Position numbers and translations under genes: made by a program. Shown here piece after piece: positions 15,881 through 23,718 of a DNA stretch of 32,733 nucleotides. This DNA comes from Euryarchaeota archaeon UBA40 (GTDB taxonomy: Archaea > Thermoplasmatota > Poseidoniia > Poseidoniales > Thalassarchaeaceae): positions 9,354-42,086 of the forward strand of contig DAYJ01000114.1 in NCBI GenBank assembly GCA_002506875.1, given 5' to 3'. The notes under the pieces were generated by a model. That model was given only the letters and a program-made list of their open reading frames with translations, was not told the origin of the DNA and searched no databases. The stretch's first letter is position 1; each line of letters begins with the position of its first letter.

Positions 15881-16900
15881 TCAACCAAAGAGATCTCCGA
15901 GGCCGCCAAAGCCGCCGTCTTCCTCCTCTTCTTCCTCTACCTCGGATTCTTCAGCTGCAGGAGCAGCTTCCTCACCGGTAGACTCAGTTGTAGTTGCGGC
16001 CGTTTGAGCTGCAGCACCGAGCATCCCGGCGAGTTCTTCGTCCAGGGCAGAGGAATCAAGATGGCCCGCAAGGGCCAATGCGCGCGAATGTGCGCGAGAC
16101 ATGAAGATCGGGAGTGTCTTCTCATTGGAGATGCCCGCTTCAATAGCGACGTTGAATGCTTCACCGCTCGCCTTGGAAAGCAAGGTCGGCATGGTCTCAG
16201 AAGCAAACCATGAGATGTTACAAGCGAGATTGAATGCACCTGATGTCGCCGTAATGACATCAGTGCGGAACGCATCGTAATCGATATTGAGTGATTGAGA
16301 CGGCATGACCGTTCCTTCTTCAAGAACACCAGAAAGAATCAGACCAATCTCAATTGGATTGATACCGAGTTTGGAGAGCATCATACCTAGATCTCCTTCG
16401 ATTGCCTGACCGGCTTCAACAACTGTGGTAGTCTTCTGAATGACAACCTTACCTTTGTCGATCTTTGCTGGAATCCCTACAGCTCCCAACTCACCAACAA
16501 TTGGTCCTGGAGCGAATTCGGTCTCACCCTTCTCAACGACTATGTCCTCAGGAGCAAGTTCTCCATCCTTCGCAGCACGACCTTGGCGAGTCTTGTTTAA
16601 TTCATCAGAAAGCTGGAATGCATTGTACTGATCAGTGTGGACAAGCATAGGCTGAACGACACCATCGAGGAGGATCTCTAGATCGTTCTCCACAAGACCT
16701 GCTCCACTCCAAGCACGTCGAATCAAGGTCTTCTTGGCCATTGTAGCAGTCATACCATCACGAAGATTCGCGCGCATGTCAAGCATATTCGTAGCAGGTA
16801 CGCCTGCAATATCGACAATGCCGACAATACCGGGCTTTGTCAGAACATCCTGGAGAACAGAGACACGATCCTTCTTCCATTCTGCTGCCTTTGGAATCAA
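15881..16900 (-). CDS. rplP0: Ribosomal protein P0 (archaeal L10), TTG start
   Basis: The 339-residue product is the stalk base protein. It has an N-terminal L10 rRNA-binding domain (WKKDRVSVLQDVL, IVDIAGVPATNMLDMR, MAKKTLIRRAW), the archaeal insertion domain, C-terminal P1-binding helices (SRAHSRALALAGHLDS), an acidic hinge and the tail GFGGLGDLFG. The frame opens further upstream inside L1, but the homologous N-terminus begins at TTG 16898-16900. That TTG shares bases with the TGA stop of L1 (16897-16899). A GGAGGTGG site (16905-16912) sits five bases before it, inside the L1 3' end. This is a clear translational-coupling arrangement, and 339 residues is normal for archaeal P0. Confidence 0.94.
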   Translation of the reverse strand: MIPKAAEWKKDRVSVLQDVLTKPGIVGIVDIAGVPATNMLDMRANLRDGMTATMAKKTLIRRAWSGAGLVENDLEILLDGVVQPMLVHTDQYNAFQLSDELNKTRQGRAAKDGELAPEDIVVEKGETEFAPGPIVGELGAVGIPAKIDKGKVVIQKTTTVVEAGQAIEGDLGMMLSKLGINPIEIGLILSGVLEEGTVMPSQSLNIDYDAFRTDVITATSGAFNLACNISWFASETMPTLLSKASGEAFNVAIEAGISNEKTLPIFMSRAHSRALALAGHLDSSALDEELAGMLGAAAQTAATTTESTGEEAAPAAEESEVEEEEEEDGGFGGLGDLFG

Positions 16901-17541
16901 TTGACCACCTCCACCTTGATAGATGGACCCATAGAGGTCTTGATGTAACAGGAACGGAGATTGTTGGTTCCACGTTCGAGCTTTCCTACGACACGCGTCC
17001 AAACCGCCATCGTGTTATCAGTCAACTCCTCAACGGACTGAGAACGTGAGCCAACTGCACCATGGAATGTGATCTTGTCACGAGATCGAATAGAGGTCGT
17101 CGTCCGAAGGCCGGAAGAAAGAGCTCCAATGTCCATAACTGGTGGAACGGGACGTGGCATCTTTCCACGGGGGCCAAGGACTTGTCCTAGATACCGGCCG
17201 ACATTTCCCATATGCGGGACTTCTGAAAGGAAGAAGTCGTATTGCTTGGCAATCTTGCGAGCACGTTGACGGTTGCTACCAAGATCCTCAATCGTAGTCG
17301 GATCGATAACATGGACTCCTGCATCTTTGGCCTTCGTAGCCATCTCTCCAGAAGCAAACATCGCAATCGAGATGTCCTTGCCACGACCATTCGGGAGGCG
17401 AATCTCTTCCTGAATTCTGTTAGCTGGGTTCTTGAGATCAACATCCTTGATGGTGAATGCAATCTCAATAGTTTCGACGAACTTACGCTCAGGCGCCTCA
17501 TCGAGGGCCTGTTGAATTGCTTGTTGAATCATTTCTCTCAT
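16897..17541 (-). CDS. rpl1: Ribosomal protein L1
   Basis: This 214-residue protein has the L1 two-domain fold pattern. The N-terminal IEIAFTIKDVDLKNPANRIQ is followed by the domain II core (HVIDPTTIEDLG, YDFFLSEVPHMGNVGRYLGQVLGPRGKMP) and a return to domain I ending in the C-terminal strand VEVVN. It binds the 23S L1 stalk and in several archaea also represses its own operon by binding its mRNA. I could not verify such a site here. ATG 17541 follows a perfect ribosome binding site (GGAGGTGAT, 17547-17555). The stop overlaps the TTG start of P0. Confidence 0.95.
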   Translation of the reverse strand: MREMIQQAIQQALDEAPERKFVETIEIAFTIKDVDLKNPANRIQEEIRLPNGRGKDISIAMFASGEMATKAKDAGVHVIDPTTIEDLGSNRQRARKIAKQYDFFLSEVPHMGNVGRYLGQVLGPRGKMPRPVPPVMDIGALSSGLRTTTSIRSRDKITFHGAVGSRSQSVEELTDNTMAVWTRVVGKLERGTNNLRSCYIKTSMGPSIKVEVVN

Positions 17542-17599
17542 TCGTCATCACCTCCACGGTCTACGAGGGCTGGCCCCTCTCCCGTACTGCGTGACAGAC

Positions 17600-17878
17600 T
17601 TAGGCAAAGTGCGCTTCGAACGCCCCCTCCTTCATCTGTTTCAATGCCTCTTTGGGCTCGAGTCCTTCCACCTTCACGCGCATAGCGACACAAGTACCCA
17701 TAACTTCGCGACAGCGCGCAAAGAGTGTAGCACCGGTGAGGCGGTCCTGTTGCTTGTTAGCGACCTCCTTGATCTGATCCATTGTCAGATTCTCCGTCGA
17801 CGCTTCCCAACTCCCGTTGCACTTAGCAACACCAAGAGTCTGGTTGATGACATGGGGTGTCTCGTTGCGTGCAGACAT
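17600..17878 (-). CDS. L11-type protein consisting of the C-terminal domain only
   Basis: The 92-residue product matches the C-terminal, 23S-binding domain of archaeal L11. TPHVINQTLGV corresponds to the family's 'P.SALIKKELG', NLTMDQIKEVA to 'NLTMEQVVKIA', and VMGTCVAMRVKVEG to 'VVGTCVSMGVTVEG'. Family members are about 155-165 residues, and the whole N-terminal domain with the Pro-rich GPPLGPALG helix that faces the stalk and GTPase centre is missing. The gene sits exactly where L11 belongs, between spt5 and L1. ATG 17878 is preceded by GGAGGTGATT and by an in-frame TAG two codons upstream. Only 61 bases separate it from spt5, too few to hide the missing half, so a simple frameshift does not explain it. 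Confidence 0.88.
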   Translation of the reverse strand: MSARNETPHVINQTLGVAKCNGSWEASTENLTMDQIKEVANKQQDRLTGATLFARCREVMGTCVAMRVKVEGLEPKEALKQMKEGAFEAHFA

Positions 17879-17883
17879 CCTCT

Positions 17884-17893
17884 AATCACCTCC
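17884..17893 (-). promoter_or_regulatory. Strong ribosome binding site fixing the short L11 start
   Basis: GGAGGTGATT on the minus strand lies five bases before ATG 17878. It matches the sites ahead of L1 (17547-17555), spt5 and the 11121 gene. Its quality argues that the truncated L11 is translated from this ATG. Confidence 0.8.
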
Positions 17894-17939
17894 TAGCATC
17901 GCGCCGACTTGCTTCCTCTATTTAATCGAACCGAATTAC

Positions 17940-18818
17940 TCACTCGACCCTCTGGGTCACGCGAACCTGATCACCACGGACAGTGAGAGGGATTGGAACC
18001 ATTGCATCAAACAACTCAACGGTGATTTCCTCCTTAGTGTCTGAAATGTTAGTAACACGAGCACGTTGACCCTTGAAGGCGCCCACGCGAACTTCGACAA
18101 CGTCGCCCTCCGAAATACCAGCTGTTGCTGCCTTGGGTTCAAGATGAGGGAAGATATCGCGGAATGGCGCCTCACCATCGAGGACCTTTCTCACATTCTT
18201 CATCGGTGTAGTTCGGTTACCGGCACGACCGATGATTTTCTCAACATGGTGTTGAGCAGATGCTTCGACGAAGATGTAGCCACGCATGTGATCTGACTGG
18301 AGAACTGCATAAATCTCATCCACAGTGTCTGCTAGAGAACCAGTGCCACTTAGGCGCGCACGTATCTCATTGGCTGCATTAGCTTCCTGACCGATGGATG
18401 TCTTGAGAATGTAGAGGAACGTTCCCACATCCCCATACATTTCGACGAGAGATGGTATGGTATATCGATCGCTTTCGTTCTCCTTGCGCATATCACCTGG
18501 ATCAATCCACTCTGCCTGAGAGTAAAGGGCCGCTGGATTAACCATCGTTTCAGAAGATTCGACAAGGATTGGAGTAACATCAGTCAAACGATTACCGAAT
18601 GCGATACCGCGAGCAGTACCCGTCCGAATATGCTTCAGTGACTCACTCGAAAGACCTGTAGCTTCTGTAACCCGGTTGAAAACAACACTCAGGTCTTCTG
18701 CATCACCAACACCAAAGACACCATCCCAGGCGAGAGCAAACTCGCTAACGGCATCTGAGCGCTTTAGGATAAGCACCTTCTCTTCATTACGGAGGAAAAC
18801 GACGAATGCATTGGACAA
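17940..18818 (-). CDS. spt5: Transcription elongation factor Spt5 with an N-terminal Nudix-like domain
   Basis: The 292-residue product is about twice the usual archaeal Spt5 (roughly 145-160). The C-terminal half is normal: an NGN domain (about 132-222: FLYILKTSIGQEANAANEI, MRGYIFVEA) and a KOW domain (about 236-290: ISEGDVVEVRVGAFKGQRARV, PIPLTVRGDQVRV), which bind Spt4 and RNA polymerase. Residues about 4-112 follow the Nudix fold order: FVVFLRNEEKVLILKRSD, a decayed Nudix box (NRVTEATGL in place of REUxEExGU), and the closing AEWIDPGDM. Most catalytic glutamates are lost, so hydrolase activity is unlikely. It starts at TTG 18816-18818, five bases after AGGTGAT, and there is no stop or restart between the halves. 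Confidence 0.9.
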   Translation of the reverse strand: MSNAFVVFLRNEEKVLILKRSDAVSEFALAWDGVFGVGDAEDLSVVFNRVTEATGLSSESLKHIRTGTARGIAFGNRLTDVTPILVESSETMVNPAALYSQAEWIDPGDMRKENESDRYTIPSLVEMYGDVGTFLYILKTSIGQEANAANEIRARLSGTGSLADTVDEIYAVLQSDHMRGYIFVEASAQHHVEKIIGRAGNRTTPMKNVRKVLDGEAPFRDIFPHLEPKAATAGISEGDVVEVRVGAFKGQRARVTNISDTKEEITVELFDAMVPIPLTVRGDQVRVTQRVE

Positions 18819-18832
18819 CTCAAATCACCTCA

Positions 18833-19123
18833 TTATGGCTCAAACTGGACGCTCTCTGTGGGAGAGGTCAACCAGTCGAAGAAAGAAGGAAGGAGGTTGT
18901 CCATTAGCCATAGGACTCCGAATCCGATTGCACCCAGTACAAACATACCAATTCCACAAACGATTACTGTCTGGCGAAATTCAGTCTTTGATGGCTTACG
19001 TGCCATCTTGATGATGCGCGCCCAGTCACCTCTCTGGCGTCGCCTGAACCATGATTCGATTTCGTCCTGCATGGCTTGCGCTCGTTGTTCGATACCATTC
19101 GAGCCATCGCCTTCATCGGACAT
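18833..19123 (-). CDS. secE: Preprotein translocase subunit SecE / Sec61-gamma
   Basis: The 96-residue product has a charged, Gln/Arg-rich amphipathic N-terminal helix, then KPSKTEFRQTVIVCGIGMFVLGAIGFGVLWLMD. That is the conserved Sec61-gamma block, whose single tilted membrane helix clamps SecY. Archaeal SecE is often 55-70 residues, so about 30 extra residues precede the conserved core. Its stop lies 15 bases before the TTG of spt5, and the ribosome binding site for spt5 falls in that gap. The secE-spt5 pairing is the normal archaeal order. A GAGGTTG site precedes ATG 19123, and a TATA-like element lies about 40 bases upstream. Confidence 0.9.
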   Translation of the reverse strand: MSDEGDGSNGIEQRAQAMQDEIESWFRRRQRGDWARIIKMARKPSKTEFRQTVIVCGIGMFVLGAIGFGVLWLMDNLLPSFFDWLTSPTESVQFEP

Positions 19124-19160
19124 GGTACAACCTCAGCCTTCGATGCGACTTCCGTGTTCC

Positions 19161-19167
19161 ATTTAAG
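19161..19167 (-). promoter_or_regulatory. TATA-like element for the secE-spt5-L11-L1-P0-P1 operon
   Basis: CTTAAAT on the minus strand is centred about 41 bases before the secE ATG, which places the transcription start near 19138 and leaves a short leader with the GAGGTTG site. It lies in the 67-base gap after ftsZ, so the operon can be driven separately from ftsZ. Confidence 0.45.
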
Positions 19168-19190
19168 CACGACGGAACGAACAAAGGCAT

Positions 19191-20306
19191 TCATGTGATG
19201 AATGTCGCGGACCGTGAACGAATGCCCTGAGAACGGTTCTGGAGTGATGCACCATGAATTTGTTCGCTTCTTACACCGGTTAGAACAATGAGAACACGGA
19301 GCTCTTCTTCCATAGATTCATCCACCGTTGCACCCCAGATTATGCGTGCATGGGGATTGATACTCTCGCGAATAATCTGTGCACACATCTCTGCCTCTCC
19401 CAATGTGAGATTCTTTCCAGCAACAACGTTGACCAAGGCTCCACGTGCATCTGACACATCGATATCTAGAAGAGGAGATTCGAGAGCCTGACGAGTTGCG
19501 TACTCGGCGCGATCTGGGCCGCGACCCTCGCCATAGCCAATCATCGCTGTACCTCCACCATTGACCATGACTGAACGGAGATCCTCGAAGTCGAGGTTCA
19601 CAAGACCCTCCTTTGAGATTAATTCAGTAACACCAGCTATAGAACGCATTAGTAACTCATCCGCGACACGGAAGGCTGCTCCAATGGGAAGATCACGGAC
19701 ACCATCAACCTCGAGTAGACGGTCATTGGGAAGTACAACAACGGTATCACAAACCTCACGCAAGCGTTGTAGCCCCCAGTCAGCATTCTGCCGCCTCTGA
19801 GTTCCTTCGGAAGTAAATGGATATGTGACTACACCAATGGTGAGCGCACCTGCCGCCTTTGCCAAACGAGCGATGACATGAGCACTTCCCGTACCTGTGC
19901 CTCCGCCCAGTCCAGCAGTCACAAAGGCAAGATCACAATCATTGACGGATTCTGTAAGATTTCGCTCTGACTCTAAAGCAGCCTTCTCACCCATCTCAGG
20001 GTCTCCTCCCGCGCCTCTTCCACGGGCTGTACGACCAATCAGCATCTTGTGTTCTGCATTGACCTTGAGAAGATGCTGAGCATCCGTGTTGATGGCCCAC
20101 CCTACTACGTATTCATCATCAAGGAGGCCTTCATCAGAGAGGCGAGATACGGTATTATTGCCGCATCCACCACATCCGAAGACCCTGATTCGAGGTTGCA
20201 AGGTCTTCAGAAGATCAACGAGATCTTGCTCGCCTGGAGAGGGCGTCTGTTGCGCTTCAGGTGTGTCTTCTTGAAGCTCTAAAACACGGTCGATTATGTG
20301 GCGCAT
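19191..20306 (-). CDS. ftsZ: Cell division protein FtsZ
   Basis: This 371-residue tubulin-family GTPase has the G-box AGLGGGTGTGSA (residues 131-142), an N-terminal VFGCGGCGNNTVSRL, the NTDAQHL block and the T7 loop NLDFEDLRSVM (about 237-247), so both nucleotide binding and hydrolysis at the polymer interface look intact. The 38-residue N-terminal extension is acidic. The C-terminus ends in a short Arg/Ser-rich tail (QNRSQGIRSRSATFIT) without an obvious FtsA/ZipA-type peptide. The location next to secE-spt5 is the conserved euryarchaeal setting of ftsZ1. TTATGA about 26 bases before ATG 20306 may be a TATA element giving a leaderless message. Confidence 0.95.
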   Translation of the reverse strand: MRHIIDRVLELQEDTPEAQQTPSPGEQDLVDLLKTLQPRIRVFGCGGCGNNTVSRLSDEGLLDDEYVVGWAINTDAQHLLKVNAEHKMLIGRTARGRGAGGDPEMGEKAALESERNLTESVNDCDLAFVTAGLGGGTGTGSAHVIARLAKAAGALTIGVVTYPFTSEGTQRRQNADWGLQRLREVCDTVVVLPNDRLLEVDGVRDLPIGAAFRVADELLMRSIAGVTELISKEGLVNLDFEDLRSVMVNGGGTAMIGYGEGRGPDRAEYATRQALESPLLDIDVSDARGALVNVVAGKNLTLGEAEMCAQIIRESINPHARIIWGATVDESMEEELRVLIVLTGVRSEQIHGASLQNRSQGIRSRSATFIT

Positions 20307-20430
20307 GCGTGCAGCGTGCTCGCAGCCATCATAACCGTATCGTCCTCAATTGCTTGCTGCATCGCGTTTCTGAGACCTCTGCATATCACCGGACACCTGT
20401 GAAGCAAACAGTCAAGCCAGTGTAGCCTAG

Positions 20431-23400
20431 ATGGGGGTCATGCTTCGCTGCAGGTGTCGGACCGGGCTCACATGGTCCTTACTCTTGCTGTTCATCCTGC
20501 CCAGCTTGATGATGATGGTCGAACCATATGCAACACCTCTCAATGAAGTTGATACGAAAAAACACAATGTTCAGCCTCTACAATGGACTAGAAATGTCCA
20601 CCCTCCAGGAGGTGGAGGGCTACAAGCAGATCTCTGGATTCCGCAGACGAATGGTGCTTTGTGGGCACTAGATTTCTCTCCCAATGAGGAACATATCGCA
20701 GCTGTTGACATCAACCAACGCTGGCTAATGGTCTGGAATATCACTGATGGACGCAATATCATGACTGCTGAACATCCAGATCCGCTTGTCGATGTCATCT
20801 GGCTCGATAATGACCATGTGGTAATTGCGGATTCAGACGATGATCTTGTGGTTTTTGAGATTGAAGACAATGGAGAAGCGTGGCCAATGAACTCGTCCAA
20901 CGGTCATCAGATGTCTTGGTCGAAGGGGTTCACAGGAGCAAAAGACGGGTTTCTCTGGGGCATGGATCTATCAGATGATCGAAGCCGGATTGTTATCTGC
21001 GGTGAAATCGATGACCCCAATATCCCTGGTGAAATTGTCAGTGTCGAAGCTTCCTATCTAACTGGAGGGCAAGGCACACCCACTACAATTTACACTTCTG
21101 ACCAACCAACTGACTGTTCCTTCTCTCCTAACGGGAGCATGGTTACAACCGTTTTACGGAACCCCTCGGGGATCGTGAATCAAGACCGGGTTGTGGCGCA
21201 TAACATCCCCGACCTATCTCCCCTATGGGACAGAGCAATCGGCGGTGGAGAAGCTACTGCATGGGCAATCGACTGGGAACCCAACGGAATGGGGTACACC
21301 ATTGGTTGGAATCGACCAAGTGAGGGAGTCGTCACCCACTTCAGACATAATGATGGAACAATCGAGTGGTATACTCCTATTCCTCAGGATGTATCATCTC
21401 TCGAATGGAGCCAAATTGGTGATGCCCTTGTAGTTGGGCTTCATGATCCAGGACGAATGATGATTATTGATCAGATAGGTACCATTCTCAATGATCTAGG
21501 GTGGCATAGCACGGTCTCTGCAGGGTCAGGATTGCCAGCAGATGTCCTCGATGTCTCTGTATCTACAGGGGGTATGATGGCGTCTGCAGGCCGAGATGGA
21601 AGCATCGAAATTTGGAATGGTCCTGCTTCAACACCTGAACTTGTGGGTGTTCTCGGTAACCACCTCACGCGTGAAGTGTCAATGCATCCACGATTCAATC
21701 TCCTAGCTATGGCTGATTCATCGGGAACGATGAGTGTTCGAAATCTCACTACTGGAGGAATAGAGCGACAATGCTTCCATCCAGACCATGGCGTACCTCT
21801 GGATGATATTCCATATGCAAAGAGTGTTGATTGGGGTGATGATGAATCTGTTCTAATCGGATTCAGTGACGGGATTATTGTTGCCTGCGACGAACAAGGA
21901 AAGAATGTCCTACAAAATGACCTCTCCAGCCAAGGCAGCTTAGAAGTGATGGGAAGAGTCCGTTACCAATCTACTGAACTCATCGTTGCGACCTACGGAG
22001 AGAATGCGACGAACACCAGTGCAGACGGAGTGGTTGAGATTCTTTCGAGTTCATCCGGACAATCCCTCCGTCAATGGAATTACGATGAGGTCTATTGGAC
22101 CATCGCCTTTGGGCCGAATCAAGAAATAATGAGTTCCGTTAGTCAAAGTGGACAGGTTAGGACTTGGGATACCATTGATCCTGACCCAATGATGTGGACA
22201 GACAATGGTATCGCCTATAGTCACGAGAACTACTCGGGAGCGAACCAGTGGTTCAACGAATATCCAGTGCTTGTTACTGGAGGATGGGATGCAAAAATCA
22301 AGATGTATGATTCTACACAACAGGTCCTCGTCACAGAAATCAATGCTGCGAAAGAAATCTTCGACTTCGCACTTGATTCCCAAGGCCCCCGTATCATCGT
22401 TGGATCTGGGGATTCAGCCACCTCATCTACAGGACGTATCCAGATTTTTGACTTAACAACGAGCAATCTGATCACCTCGATGAACACCATCGGAATCCCA
22501 AGAGGTATCGAACTAGATCACGATAGAAACGTGATCTTAGTGAACCATACTGGAAGTATAGTACGATTCGTATCTGATATTGATCAGGATGGAGTACCAG
22601 ACGATGACGACGCGTTTCCGACAGATTCAACCCAGTATTCTGATTTGGATGGGGATGAGTTTGGAGACAATCCTGCAGGTAACCAACCAGATTCATGTCC
22701 TGATCAACCAGGTAATTCCTACGAGGATCGATACGGTTGTATCGATACGGATGGCGATGGTAGGTCTGATCCGACTCCAAGTTGGTTAGCACATCCTCTC
22801 GGACTTGCCGATGCCTTCCTAGATGATCCATACCAATGGTTGGATACTGATGGTGATGGAGTGGGTGATGCACACTCATTTACGGTTGGAAGTAACGGAA
22901 TGAGAATTGACAATGGAGACGCCTTTCCTAACGATTCGACACAAATCACAGATCGAGATGGAGATGGATGTGGTGACAATTACACCTATTCAATCGATGA
23001 TCTCGGTTATCGTGTGCCAGCAAATGGTGATGCGTTCCCAAATAATCCTCTCCAATGTCATGACCTTGACGGCGATGGTATAGGAGACAATTATTCCTAC
23101 ACAGTAGACCCTGTCACCGGTCTCTTGATCGAAATAGGTGACAAATTTCCATTTGATCGATTGGCCTGGCATGACCCCGATGATGATGGATGCGTTCCCT
23201 CAAGTGCAACAGACATTCCATATGATCATGATTCAACGAATTCCCTCGTATGTGCTGCACCAGACGTTCCTGAAACACAGGAAAACAACACGGATTCAAA
23301 CTCGAACGTGAGTCAAACAAATTCTGATATTGACAATGATGGCGATGGTATTCTTGATCAAGACGACCTTTGTCCAAGTGAACCTGGCTTATCTGCAAAC

Positions 23401-23718
23401 GGAGGATGCCCAGTCACATCTAACGATGAAAACAGTATTTCAGATGAAAATGAGAATCAAGGGGATCAAAGCGAGCCGCAGATTTGGGGGAGCCTGATGA
23501 TCGTAATTATTCTCGGACTCCTCATGATTGCAGGTGCAGGTTTCCAAATTATTCGTAAAAAGGAGAAAAGTACTTCAGAATCAGGGACTCCAATCCAAGA
23601 AATCGAACGATGTCCTGAATGCAATGGTGTTGCACAAGAAGCAGTGGAAAATGGTAACCTATGGACATGGTGTCCAGCATGCAGGAAATGGCTCCAGTAC
23701 AAAGGTCCAGCGTCTTGA
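20431..23718 (+). CDS. Giant surface protein: beta-propeller, TSP3 repeats, membrane helix, cytosolic zinc ribbon
   Basis: The 1095-residue product has a signal peptide (about residues 10-33), then about 650 residues of WD40-like propeller blades (recurring 'FSPNGSMV', 'SAGRDGSIEIWNG', 'VLVTGGWDAKIKMYD'). From about 716 to 990 come thrombospondin type 3 Ca-binding repeats (DIDQDGVPDDDDAFP, DTDGDGVGD, DLDGDGIGD, DNDGDGILDQDDLCP). A single membrane helix follows (about 1019-1040), then a basic stretch and a cytosolic zinc ribbon with CPEC (1061-1064) and CPAC (1081-1084). Outside binding plus an inside zinc module suggests anchoring or signalling across the membrane; this is inference. ATG 20440 is an alternative start. 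It is divergent from ftsZ across 124 bases and ends flush with the next gene's stop. Confidence 0.88.
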   Translation: MGVMLRCRCRTGLTWSLLLLFILPSLMMMVEPYATPLNEVDTKKHNVQPLQWTRNVHPPGGGGLQADLWIPQTNGALWALDFSPNEEHIAAVDINQRWLMVWNITDGRNIMTAEHPDPLVDVIWLDNDHVVIADSDDDLVVFEIEDNGEAWPMNSSNGHQMSWSKGFTGAKDGFLWGMDLSDDRSRIVICGEIDDPNIPGEIVSVEASYLTGGQGTPTTIYTSDQPTDCSFSPNGSMVTTVLRNPSGIVNQDRVVAHNIPDLSPLWDRAIGGGEATAWAIDWEPNGMGYTIGWNRPSEGVVTHFRHNDGTIEWYTPIPQDVSSLEWSQIGDALVVGLHDPGRMMIIDQIGTILNDLGWHSTVSAGSGLPADVLDVSVSTGGMMASAGRDGSIEIWNGPASTPELVGVLGNHLTREVSMHPRFNLLAMADSSGTMSVRNLTTGGIERQCFHPDHGVPLDDIPYAKSVDWGDDESVLIGFSDGIIVACDEQGKNVLQNDLSSQGSLEVMGRVRYQSTELIVATYGENATNTSADGVVEILSSSSGQSLRQWNYDEVYWTIAFGPNQEIMSSVSQSGQVRTWDTIDPDPMMWTDNGIAYSHENYSGANQWFNEYPVLVTGGWDAKIKMYDSTQQVLVTEINAAKEIFDFALDSQGPRIIVGSGDSATSSTGRIQIFDLTTSNLITSMNTIGIPRGIELDHDRNVILVNHTGSIVRFVSDIDQDGVPDDDDAFPTDSTQYSDLDGDEFGDNPAGNQPDSCPDQPGNSYEDRYGCIDTDGDGRSDPTPSWLAHPLGLADAFLDDPYQWLDTDGDGVGDAHSFTVGSNGMRIDNGDAFPNDSTQITDRDGDGCGDNYTYSIDDLGYRVPANGDAFPNNPLQCHDLDGDGIGDNYSYTVDPVTGLLIEIGDKFPFDRLAWHDPDDDGCVPSSATDIPYDHDSTNSLVCAAPDVPETQENNTDSNSNVSQTNSDIDNDGDGILDQDDLCPSEPGLSANGGCPVTSNDENSISDENENQGDQSEPQIWGSLMIVIILGLLMIAGAGFQIIRKKEKSTSESGTPIQEIERCPECNGVAQEAVENGNLWTWCPACRKWLQYKGPAS

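Noticed and set aside
16901..17002. N-terminal extension of P0 into L1
   Set aside because: The added 34 residues are the L1 coding sequence read in another frame and match nothing in P0. The TTG at 16900 has its own ribosome binding site.
17879..17939. Frameshift or hidden N-terminal half of L11 upstream of its ATG
   Set aside because: Only 61 bases lie between spt5 and the short L11. They contain an in-frame stop and a perfect ribosome binding site, and no GPPLGPALG-like coding is present in any frame.
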